Assembly (NCBI GenBank): GCA_963966185.1
Contig: CAWZYM010000280.1
Coordinates: 62,001-126,000 of the forward strand
DNA length: 64,000 bases
Direction: 5' to 3'
From: Rhabditoides inermis
Lineage: Eukaryota; Nematoda; Chromadorea; Rhabditida; Rhabditidae
Below are positions 11,368 to 21,842 of this stretch, piece by piece. Position 1 is the stretch's first letter. The number at the start of each line of letters is the position of its first letter. The position numbers were made by a program, and so were the translations under genes. The notes beneath the pieces were generated by a model. That model was not told the DNA's origin. It saw only the letters and a program-made list of their open reading frames with translations, and ran no database searches.

Positions 11368-13877
11368 CTAATTTTGGCGTGCTCGGCGTTTCACGGTGAA
11401 TGGCATTAGGGCGAACTCGCAGATTCTGACTGAAAATAATACATTAACATCATACTACAAAGTACTCGTGAAATGAATGTTTTACCTGTTGCTTTTGAGC
11501 ATGATCTCGCAGCCAATTGTCGTCGAGATGCAATGTGTGAACTTGAACTCTACTTTCACGTCCGAGTCCTTTTGAGGCAGTGCTGACTGCGAACAAGACC
11601 TTCAATTTTTTAAAAAAAAAGTATGAGCTTTTTATTAATTAAAAAAGATACATTGTCCTGAGCAGCTATGTGATATGATATGCATTGAGACGGGTACATA
11701 TCTTTCACTTGAAGCGGATCGGGCAGATCGATCCATTTGGTTTTGTAGAGACACTAAACGATAAGTATTGTTTTACTGGAGTTGCCTGAATATGAACAAC
11801 CTGAATTTTGTTTTCCTTCAGCCGGACGAACCTCCTATCGCACTGCACTATGCTGTCTACCTCTCTTCCGATCTGAAGTTTATCATTGTGACTGCTCAAA
11901 TTGCGTGTATAATATATCGGTACTATATCGATATGATGCATGCAAATTTTAGTACTGACGTAATTGGACGTAGTTCATGTAGCGTAAGTTGATGTCAGAG
12001 TACAAAATATCACACCGTCTCTGTAAGAATCGGTCGAGGTGGTTACTAGGAGCTATGTTGGCTTTTATAGGGGTTTTCGAAGGTCCTCTACAGTTTTTGT
12101 CAAATATGCAAATTAGGCTCATTAAGGGACCACTACCTCAAATCGGTCAATTTTTGTCAAAACAAATAAAATAGATGCTTGTTCGATTCTTGTTAGATTT
12201 TAGGAACTTTTTATTATAGAATATTTTTTGAAAAAATTATTTTGAAAAAAGTTATGAACAAAAAATGATATTTTTTCAAAAATTTATTTTTTTTGGAAAT
12301 GTTCCGGGCCGAAAAACAAAAATGACTTACATCACCTTAAAGAGCGTTTCATGTTCAATTTCCATGATTTTTTTCAAAAAAAAATCGATTGTACCGTCTT
12401 TCGCCATCTAGACGATTGAAAGTGGTCCAGTCATCCTAAATGCCGATATGTGCACTTTTATTGTTATTTTATCTGAGAAAAAACAAAAACAGAGTCTACC
12501 ATCAGAATCTACACGCTTTGTTTGCCTTGTGGACACATTTTCATGAAAATCGATTGCACCGTCTTTCGCCATAAAAGTGCACATATCGGCATTTAGGCTG
12601 ACTGGACCACTTTCAATCGTCTAGATGGCGAAAGATGATACAATCGATTTTTTTTGAAAAAAATCATGGAGACTAAACATGAAAAAGGTGATGTAAATCA
12701 TTTTTGTTTTTTCGAACCGGAACATTTCCAAAAAAAATGAAAATTTGAAAAATTATCATTCTTTTGATCATAACTTTTTTCAAAATATTTTTTCGAAAAA
12801 TATTCTGTAATAAAAAGTTCTTAAAATCTAACAAGAAATCGAACAAGCACCTATTTTAAATGTTTTGACGGAAATTGACCGATTTGAGGTAGTGGTCCCT
12901 TAATGAGCCTAATTTGCATATTTGACAAAAACTAAACATATACATCTTGTAGAGGACCTTCGAAAACGCCTATATGCGCCAACATAGCTCCTAGTATCCA
13001 CAAGCCCGAAAAGTGTCCGATTCTTACAGAGACGGTGTGATATATTATTAGTATTATAAATTAGAGAGGGCGCGCCAGCGCCCTCTCGTTTGTACTGGAT
13101 GTCCCCTCGCGCTAGAATGCTCAAAAACCACTTTTCCCGGATGAAGCACTTTTCTTCATTTTGAAGTGATTTCCACTGTTACATTGCATTCACATCTCTA
13201 TTCGATGGAGTTATAGAAAGTTGTATTGAGTTTGATTGAATTTGAAGCGAGATACGGAGAGTCCGCATTCGAGTGCGGATTGAGATTGGTGTCGGGCGGG
13301 CGGGCGTCGGACAATCGCTTTCGCCCCGCCCCCTCTGTGTGTGAGTGAGAGAGAGAGATAGGCGAATAGCGGGTGCGCGTCGGTATCCTCGCAGCGAATC
13401 GCGAATGTGTATGAAAATGTAATTTTGTGAAACAAAACTTAAGAAAAGGACAGATATTATCTTTCAAAAGTACTTCCAAGTAAAAGTAGTTGGTTTGTAC
13501 CGTTGTCTCAGTTGAGCAAAAGGACTGACATGTTTTCAATGGAGACATGTGCAAACAGGCTCTCAGCATTATTCGACGTGTTGTGTTACAACAGAAGTTG
13601 TGCTTTTAGATAATAACTGCACAACTTCGTAAACGCGTTCATTATAATATGGCACTGGTATGAGAGAGAGCACTGGTATGAGAGAGAGCCTGTTGGCACA
13701 TGTCTCCATTGAAAACATGTCAGTCCTTTTGCTCAACTGAGACAACGGTACAAACCAACTACTTTTACTTGGAAGTACTTTTGAAAGATAATATTATTAG
13801 TTGTATGTGCACATGTGAAAGTATTTTTGTAAGTCAGAGAGAATATAATTACGAACTAACTATATAGAAAGAATATG

Positions 13878-13945
<68 letters not shown>

Positions 13946-16900
13946 CATGGTTATCCTGAATGGCTCGAAGAGAACATTCCGGAAAACCTTTCTTATGAGA
14001 TATATAAATACTGCTAATTATTTACGTTGGAGTCATAAATCGAACTCTAGTGTCAAAATGAATCGACATCAATCACAAGAGTTGTTAGTTTACCTATAGG
14101 GAAATAATCCAGTCTTTACTCGGCTTTTAGTACAATGGGCTCGCATATGAGTTTCCTGCTTTTCACGAGAAGCATTAAAGGGACTGTACACTCTGAATTC
14201 CGAAGTTGAGTTAGCACTGGGATGTGAAAATCTGTTGAAAACGACTCAGTTTTGTCAATACAACTATTTGCTGAAAATGTCTGCAAGTTGGTGAAAATTG
14301 AGCGCAAAATGAATCAAAATGCTGATATTGGTGCCAATTGGTGCCATTTTTCAATGTTCAACAGAATTTTTCATCGACTTATAGGTTTCTCCAACACATA
14401 GTTGCATTGACAAAAGTACATCATTTTCAACATATTTTCACATCCCGGTGCTAACTCTACGTCGAAATTCAGAGTGTACACTCCCTTTAAAGTGGTTAGA
14501 AAATGATCTTACTAGTACTTTCGATGAAATTTTCCAATTGAACACACCCTTTTCAAGCGAGAGCGTTACCACTACGCTAGCCAGGTGTGAAGTGAAAAAG
14601 AACTGTGAACGTGTGATAAAATTTTCACTGTCTAGGACTTCAGGGTACTGTAGAACTATTGGACAGAAATGTTGAGCTGAATGCGAAAGGAATATTATGT
14701 TGTTGAATAAGAATTTTCCCTGTGCGCATACGCTCTTTGATAGATACTTTCACAGTGAGTTGTCGAAAAGGCTTAAACTTTGTCAGCAGATTGTCAAATC
14801 TACATCACAATCGTCGTTTTCTTATTACAAAAACCGCATTTTCATACTTCTGATTGCGATCCGATGAATGAGGCGCATTTACATAACTCTTCCTTCTGTC
14901 TGCGTCATTTTTTGCGCCTGAGGTATTTGCTCGAATACGGGGTCCCACAATATCTCTAATCATCTCACCGGGTAATTGTTCAGCCGAATGTGAGGGTCAT
15001 CTCTCCATGTCTGTTGCGAAATATTGTAGATTGCACTTCCCTTCACAGATTTGTACGAGTGAATGCATATCATACGGATTCTGTAAAATCATAGTGAAAT
15101 TATTATGGTGGAATTTAGGTGAAATTAATTTTCCTGAGGTTTTTAAACATTCTAAACACATCCTGCGCAGTACCTAAGTCCAAAAACTTTTTTTTGGTAC
15201 CAGATATGGTATACGGTACCCCAAATTTGCATAATGGCCCAAACTCAACCAAACTTCGTTCTGAAGGTGCCCTTTTACTCTTAACGTAATTAAAAACAAG
15301 TTTATAATTGAACATTTCTGTATAATGTCAATGAATAAAAAATTATAGTCACGAGACCGAAAATTTTTCTATTTTTTCAGATATTTTATTTTTAATTTAA
15401 CCGAAGTCGGCCCAGTCCAAATGAAAGCAACGTTATTTTGAACAGATTATTACGGTCATTTTCAGCTATTGAAATCAGAAATCGAAAGACACCTTTTTGG
15501 GAACAGCCGCTCAAAGTTGGTACACTCCGACATTTCTAGTCAACAAAATTCCAACTGCAAAACATTTATCAACAAAAATTGCCGGGATTCTTCAAATCAG
15601 AACTATTCAAATGTTTAAACGTCATCTCTAACACGATTTTTACTCGTAGTAAAGTAAATCACTCATAAGAACATAAATTCGTTAACGTTTTGCGATGATT
15701 GCAGGCACACCAATCGGGCTCTTGCATTCATTCCCATTTGGGTATTTGCCTTGCGGACAACACTCATACGAACCAACATTGAACCAACATTGATGTTGAT
15801 ATTTGATAGATATTTGATATCCATCGATAATCGAATGCGCGGCAACTAAGGACCAGCTTGCGTTGTTTTGCTTGCGGTATCCTGAACACAACCCAACCTC
15901 TTTCACTTTGATCTGTCCGTAGGTCCGTAGATGTAGAATCAGAAATAATCGGGATGTGAACGTTTTCGATCTCCTACTCTCTCTCTCTCTCTCTTTTGCG
16001 CTCTCTCTCAGGATCTTTTAATGCCAGCCAGTCTCACTCTACAGTCATCTCAGATGCGAAAAAATGCAACCTTTAATCTTATGGAGTCCAAGATGATGGT
16101 TTACCGAGATGAAATCCACAAGATTGGAATCATCACCTACATATAAGGCGGATACATATAAAATTTGCTCAAATAAAAGTCGCAGTCAAAATTCAGTCGC
16201 AAAAAAGTGTGTTTTAAAAACGTTGTCTAGTACTAGTGAATATTGCAGAATTTTCGCGGTTTTGCTTTTATTTAAGCAAATTTTTCATTTATCCGCCTTA
16301 TATGTATAACAACAATACTTTTGAAAAAAGTAGATATACTTCGCTCACTTCCTCGTCTCGTATCAAGTAATCAAGTTTGCCCCGTTGGCGACCAGCTTGC
16401 TTCGGCCTTGGCTAAAGGGCCTGTCGCGCAAAGAATTAAGGATATCGGAGTACGTTAGTACGAAAAAAAAAACCAAAGATTTTCTACTTCACTCCTCTCA
16501 GGACCATATTTTCTACTTCACTCCTCTCAGGACCTCGTAACAACAGCCAAATCAGGGTCACTGCGACCAAGTCAGGAGTTGATAATAGATTTTCAGCTGA
16601 ACACTGTTGTAGATAAGATTCCGTACTTGAGAAACGCTGAGCCTGCACGGAGTAGGCTACACGGATTTTAGAATAACTGTTGAAACTAAGTGGAGTGGAG
16701 TGGAGTGACTAAGTGGAGTGACGTATAAACATTTGAATAGTTCTGATTTGAAGAATCCCGGCAATTTTTGTTGATAAATGTTTTGCAGTCGGAATTTTGT
16801 TGACTAGAAATGTCGGAGTGTACCAACTTTGAGCGGCTGTTCCCAAAAAGGTGTCTTTCGATTTCTGATTTCAATAGCTGAAAATGACCGTAATAATCTG

Positions 16901-18216
16901 TTCAAAATAACGTTGCTTTCATTTGGACTGGGCCGACTTCGGTTAAATTAAAAATAAAATATCTGAAAAAATAGAAAAATTTTCGGTCTCGTGACTATAA
17001 TTTTTTATTCCTTGACATTATACAGAAATGTTCAATTATAAACTTGTTTTTAATTACGTTAAGAGTAAAAGGGCACCTTCAGAACGAAGTTTGGTTGAGT
17101 TTGGGCCATTATGCAAATTCGGGGTACCGTATACCATATCTGGTACCAAAATTTTTTTTGGATTAAGCCACTGCGCAGCATGTGCTCAAAATGTTTGAAA
17201 ACCTCAGGAAAATTAATTTCATCAAAATCCGTGATTATGATTTTTCTAGTTTTGGTCTAGTCTGTGGAGAGTTCGATTTTTACAGAGACCGTGTGATATA
17301 GAGCGACGCATGTCAACGTAAAATTCGGATTCTCCAGGTGATACGTGTCTCCCTCCGACGACGTAGATCTCTCCATTCGCGGCGAACAGTCGATAGAAAC
17401 ATCGGGGCGACGGAAAGTCGGCGATCTTGGTGCAAGTGCAAGTTCCTAAGGATGAGTATATGCGATATGTGATTGCGTACGCTACTCAATGTCATCGGTC
17501 ATAAAACATAGAATGAAAGCAGGGAAATCGTTTCTTTAAGTACCTATGTGGTTTAAATGTACACTGGCGACTTATTTTTGACTAGCAATGTTTGAAAGAA
17601 TCATATTGACCCAAATCGTAATCGATTTGTGAGAGAGAACAACGATTATCCGTTGCTTTCAAATGTTGCAACGCGCTGTTGCAACATTTTATTTCAAACT
17701 CAAAATTGGTCCCGCCACGACTTCCATTTCGTTGAACTTTTTAATACTACAGAAATGGCGCGAGAAGACATAATCCCAGATGAAAGATGCTCGTTCACTA
17801 GTTTTACTTGACGAAACCATACCTCTGTAATCATATGGATCCTTTGCTTCGCATTTGTACAACGAAGTCTCGTCAGCAATGAAGAGAGTTTCATCTACCA
17901 CGACAATCGAATGAATTGCGACAGCAATACTGAAAACAGCTCACTCAGAAAAACAACTTTTCAATGTATGTAACGTGAGTACCGAGAGAAATCGAGGTAA
18001 TACTTCGCGCTTTCTCCACAGCCGGACATTTCGGACATTGTACAGTAGGGAGTAACATGACTAAATAAACATGTATTATTTTGTTCTTTTTCCAAAAGAT
18101 ACATACTTGTTGTTATGACCGTATATGAAGTTTCCATCTGTGCATAACCCTTTGTGATCTCGCATGCGATTCATTCTTTCACCCATGTTGTGCCATTCAC
18201 CTAAAAAAAAACACTG

Positions 18217-18295
<79 letters not shown>

Positions 18296-19941
18296 CTCAC
18301 CTGTTGCAATGTCGAGTTTTGTTGATCTACCGGCTCCACCTGTGAGAACGCAGTAAATTTGCAAGTTCACCATGACAACTTGGAAACCTCCTCTGAAACG
18401 AAACAGTGGTGACATTACGCGTAACAAAACTGATTCATGAGGCGACACGGAGAGAAAGAGAGAAGGACAGATAAGGACATCCACAGAGAAAAAAAGAAGC
18501 AACTTACATATGCATGTCTATGCTGGGTCCATGCGACCAAGTTCCGTCGACAATCGGCCATCCCATTTTGAAAGGCGCGCGGTCGCGTGCCGATCGCGTC
18601 ACACCAGAGAACGACGAGAGAGACTGCAACATATTCATAGTCACCAGTTGATTTTGTGCACGGTCGATTGTTGCGCCTGGCAAATTGTTGGTAGAGTGAA
18701 ACGGTTTGTGACCAAACGAAACGTGAGATGACATGGAACGATCTTATTTTTAGCATTGTTCATTCGGTATGCTTTATTCAGTATGAATGTGTGTATCAGC
18801 GCAATTCTCGACTTCAGGAAAACAGAACCTCGAGGGCCTCTAGGAAGAGGTCGAAACACTCGTCGTCTTTCCGGATCAGAGGCTCTTTGCCGACAGTGCC
18901 AGCGAGGAACGCGGGTTCCATGGATGTGAGACGGACGTGAGACAGCAACCTCAACGCGTATGTTTGAGTACGTACAAGACACGCTGTTCTATGTTCTGTT
19001 TCGCAAGAACTCACTCGGCCAGATGTTGTTTTCTCTCTTCCCCACCGCGAACCCAGCTGATAACGGCCGTGTAAACACTGGACTCCTTACAGCGCAGCCG
19101 CTTATCTTCAATCGATTCATATACAAAATATATTGATAATCCTTCACCTTTGATAAGCAGCACGAGACTTTCGCGGTTCATCTGAACGATATGGGTCGAA
19201 GTGGAAACGGTGCTGAAGTGGTAGAGTAGAAGGATAGTGAATAGTGTGATAAAAAGACTGACAGAAAGTTTAAAATCATCGAACCGCTATGAAAATGATA
19301 CTTACAAGCGATTCGCTGAAGTAAAAACAACTTTTCAGCTTTTCAGAAATCGCCAGCGAACATATAGATCATCGGCGAATCGCTAGAATCCAAATTCATC
19401 AATACTTTTACTTTTTGCGGTTCGACTACATGTCTGTCGTAGCCCAAACGAGGAGTGACTACTCACTCAAAGTTCTCGCATGCCGTTTTCCAAGCGAGCT
19501 CTTTCATTTCTTCACAGGAGAAGACACAGGCGAACGACCACATTTCCACGCAGTTCGATGGAGTGATGTTGGAGAGGAGGAATCTAGATAGTTACGGTAC
19601 ATAGATGTCTCGGCTAACGGTTACGGTATAATGGTGTACGGTAACGATATAAAGGTGTTTCCAACTCCATTCTATCTCACTTTGCACATGCTTCTCGCAG
19701 ATCGGCCAATTGGAGGTATGCAGCTTCCGGAAGAATGTGGGGCGCGGAATCGGCGTCTGGAAATTGGCAAATCAATTCAGAAATGTTATTCAATTTTCGT
19801 GTTTTCACTTACCGATTTGAATATGACCCGTGTACATGTAAACGATGAGTTTTTCGAGAATGTCCGCGTCAATGTTCTAAAAAAGCACTGAAAGCGTGAG
19901 AGAGAGAGAGAAAGAGAGAGAGAGAGAAAGAGAGAAAGAGA

Positions 19942-19993
<52 letters not shown>

Positions 19994-20739
19994 CGAACCA
20001 GTTCCACAACTCCGACCACCGACTCCTTCATCCCAGCGTCGAAGACTTGTTCGAAATGCGCGGACGCTGCCGAGAGAACCGACATGTGGACGAGGAACTG
20101 AAAAGATAACTTATACAAAATATCTGAGCCGGGTTGGCCAAGTGGATAGCGTCACAGCTTGCTAAGTGAACGGTCGCTTGTTCGATTCCCCTTGCCGGCA
20201 ATTGTTCTGCCGAATTCCACTACCTCCCGGTGGGGCGCGTGAACCCACTCTCACCCTCTGAGAGTTCTACCATCAGCGGCGGCAGTCTTTTAAGATCTTC
20301 TACCACGCCTCGCATCCGGAACTGGTCACTTCGCGATGTTCACGCCCATCTACCATGAACAGTCAGGACTCGCGCCGCACTGTTCCAGCCAAGGAGCCCC
20401 AATACCCCACTGTAGGATTGTGTGTGCTTGCAGATAACCCATCATGTTAATATCGTATGTACATGTCGGAATCAGGCTGATAAACAACAACAAAATATCT
20501 AACCTTATGTGAAGTAAACATGATACGTCTTGTGGCATAATTGTTGTGACTGACCTCCACTGGCGTCGTCTTGTTCTTGCTTCCTTGTCGGTCACTTCCT
20601 TTGGCGATCAGTTTCGCATCGCACATCTTGCCCGTTCTACAAAAGCGCGTTTGAGTTGTGCTTGAACGAAGTGTGCCGCTCACCTCCGAAATGTTTCCAT
20701 GCGTTGATGGAATGCATCCAGAAAGGATGCGCGGTCCAT
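11368..20739 (-). CDS. BTB-BACK-Kelch protein, likely Cullin-3 substrate adaptor
   Basis: Proteins of this class usually bind Cullin-3 through BTB and substrate through Kelch blades. Exons (high to low): 20739-20684, 20636-20555, 20097-19999, 19876-19813, 19756-19681, 19583-19467, 19212-19148, 19105-19015, 18949-18829, about 18676-18508, 18392-18301, 18200-18107, 17929-17823, 17445-17318, 11753-11709, 11586-11486, 11425-11368; about 520 residues. BTB (about 20-135): FLVHMSVLSAASAHFEQVF, LIVYMYTGHIQI, ADLREACAKFL. BACK (about 140-255): YTAVISWVRGGEERKQHL, LLSHVRLTSMEPAFL, KEPLIRKDDEC. Kelch: IYCVLTGGAGRSTKLD, GEWHNMGERMNRM, EIYVVGGRHVSPGESE, KTKWIDLPDPL. The junction between the exon ending 18829 (phase 0) and the one starting 18676 (needs phase 1) does not fit; a microexon or damage is likely. 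Other junctions fit. The BTB part has an unusual polar insert and fewer blades than a full Kelch propeller. Confidence 0.85.
12008..13042. mobile_element. foldback DNA transposon (MITE-like), about 1.03 kb
   Basis: Ends are TATCACACCGTCTCTGTAAG and its inverse. The arms (about 12008-12461 and 12572-13042) are nearly full-length inverted copies around a loop of about 110 bases. No transposase frame. It lies in the long Kelch intron and shares ends with the larger element at 15068-17298. Confidence 0.85.
13061..13788 (-). mobile_element. Helitron-like element, second family (short copy)
   Basis: On the minus strand it starts TCTTTCAAAAGTAC at 13788 and ends in a GAGAGGGCGC/GCGCCCTCTC hairpin followed by CTAA at 13061. 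Flanks are A before and T after, as for Helitron insertion. The 5' part is itself a long inverted repeat (13454-13563 against 13684-13794). No coding capacity. Confidence 0.6.
13879..13939. repeat. AT dinucleotide repeat
   Basis: About 60 bases of uninterrupted AT in the Kelch gene intron. Confidence 0.95.
14175..14490. mobile_element. MITE with TTAAAGGG(A/T)GTGTACACTCTGAAT-type ends, 316 bp
   Basis: Terminal inverted repeats of about 90 bases begin TTAAAGGGACTGTACACTCT on the left and are mirrored on the right. Related ends occur at 34773-35118 and 42776-43320. Confidence 0.85.
15068..17298. mobile_element. foldback DNA transposon, 2.2 kb, related to 12008-13042
   Basis: The right end TACAGAGACCGTGTGATATA matches the inverse of the left end TATCATACGGATTCTGTAAA. 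Long inner arms (about 15115-15620 and 16733-17260) are close inverted copies. The unique centre holds a nested MITE and a short Cys-containing minus-strand frame (15906-15682) with no support as a gene. The right end stops 14 bases short of the donor of the Kelch exon at 17318. Confidence 0.8.
16138..16309. mobile_element. nested 170-bp MITE
   Basis: Inverted repeats of about 40 bases: ACATATAAGGCGGATA at the left and TATCCGCCTTATATGT at the right, followed inward by matching TTTGCTCAAATAAAAG-type sequence. It sits in the centre of the 2.2-kb element. Confidence 0.85.
18217..18294. repeat. AAC trinucleotide repeat in a Kelch-gene intron
   Basis: About 26 AAC units between the exons at 18200 and 18301; they read as poly-Val or poly-Cys frames that are not genes. 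Confidence 0.95.
19888..19990. repeat. GA microsatellite in a Kelch-gene intron
   Basis: Fills the intron between exons 19876 and 19999, so the sense strand carries CT. Confidence 0.95.
20130..20203 (+). repeat. tRNA-like sequence, probable tRNA-derived SINE head
   Basis: GTTGGCCAAGTGGATAGCGT resembles an A box and TTGTTCGATTCCCC a B box, with partly matching ends (GCCGGGT and GCCGGCA). The anticodon stem pairs badly, so this is probably not a working tRNA. About 250 bases of non-tRNA sequence follow, within a Kelch-gene intron. Confidence 0.5.
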
Positions 20740-21192
20740 CACACCTGAACATGTTACTTCAAATTCGAACGATTTAGAAATTTAGAAGAAAAAAAACTCG
20801 CTGTGCTAGTGCTAGGTATGAGTGTGAATCGCGGCGTAGTGACAGCTATCGTTTGGTGTGATAAGGAGTTATGAATGATAAGCGTTGTAAAATCGCCAGA
20901 TGAGTCATTGTTTTTCCGCCGTGCCGTGGTTTCTTATCATAAGAACACGAGTGAAATAAAGTCGTTGAACACTAGTTTATTCATGGATCATAGTATATTT
21001 CTGGAATCAATGTATAGAGACTATTCACTCTACTGTATGTGCTTGGTGCATCACACTCTCGCGAGGCTGAAATTGATGACGAATTGGAGTAGAGAGAGAG
21101 AGAGAGAGAGAGAGAGACATGCAAACCGATATAGCGGCTGACCAATGATGCCCTGAATACGTGCAAAACGCCAGACATGATCCGATTGAAAA

Positions 21193-21251
<59 letters not shown>

Positions 21252-21325
21252 AGATAGAGAAGAGAGAGAGAGAGAGAGAAGAGAGATAGAGAAAAAAAAG
21301 AGAGGGAGAAGATAGGGATAAGAGA
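21193..21325. repeat. GA-rich tract
   Basis: GA with CAGAGA and GATAGAGAA variants in the minus secreted-protein copy, at the place of the intron following exon 4. Confidence 0.9.
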
Positions 21326-21580
21326 GAGAAACTCCCCTTGTTGTACATGTTGCTGAGGTGCTTCTGGAAAGCTGGTTTCATCTGCCGCAGAACCGAGAAG
21401 ATATCGGAGTTCCTCTGAACAAGAACGTGACTTGACACAGTTCTTCTAATCTCATCTCACATCGATGTTGCGAAGGCACTTGTTGGAGTTAGTGATGACT
21501 GGGCTGAGAGAGATGAGGCGAGTTCGGTTCGTCACAGACGACGTCCACGACTTCTGCCAGTCTGAAGAGATCAACTAACA

Positions 21581-21587
<7 letters not shown>

Positions 21588-21624
<37 letters not shown>

Positions 21625-21660
21625 AGAGAGAGAGGAAGAGAGAGGGAGAGAGAGGGGGGA
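21588..21660. repeat. GA microsatellite, counterpart of the CT tract at 26432-26518
   Basis: The same intronic tract is present in the plus-strand partner gene in inverted orientation, so it predates or came with the duplication. Confidence 0.9.
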
Positions 21661-21842
21661 AGGACGCACTGTCGAGCATCTTTCCAATGTCGTCTCCTCT
21701 GCACGCTTGCTTGGCGAGGTTCAGTGCCAGCTTCTCGGAATCCTGGTCAGTGAAGAACGGAGACACCTGCAAAGTTACGAAATGAATAGGTCGCCAAGAA
21801 TGTCGTACCGAATGTTCTTATTAGTTCGCTTCAGACACACTT

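Noticed and set aside
11768..11992. Plus-strand frame with a TTCCTTCAG acceptor (QPDEPPIALHYAVYL) opposite the Kelch intron
   Set aside because: No matching donor and partner exon was found, and no family similarity.
15682..15906. Cys-containing minus-strand frame (YECCPQGKYPNGNECK) inside the foldback element
   Set aside because: It resembles a cysteine-rich nematode repeat, but it is one short fragment in a transposon loop, without flanking exons.
20130..20203. Functional tRNA gene
   Set aside because: Good A and B boxes, but the anticodon stem does not pair; a SINE head is more likely. The other tRNA-like segments fail similarly by eye, though a covariance model was not run.
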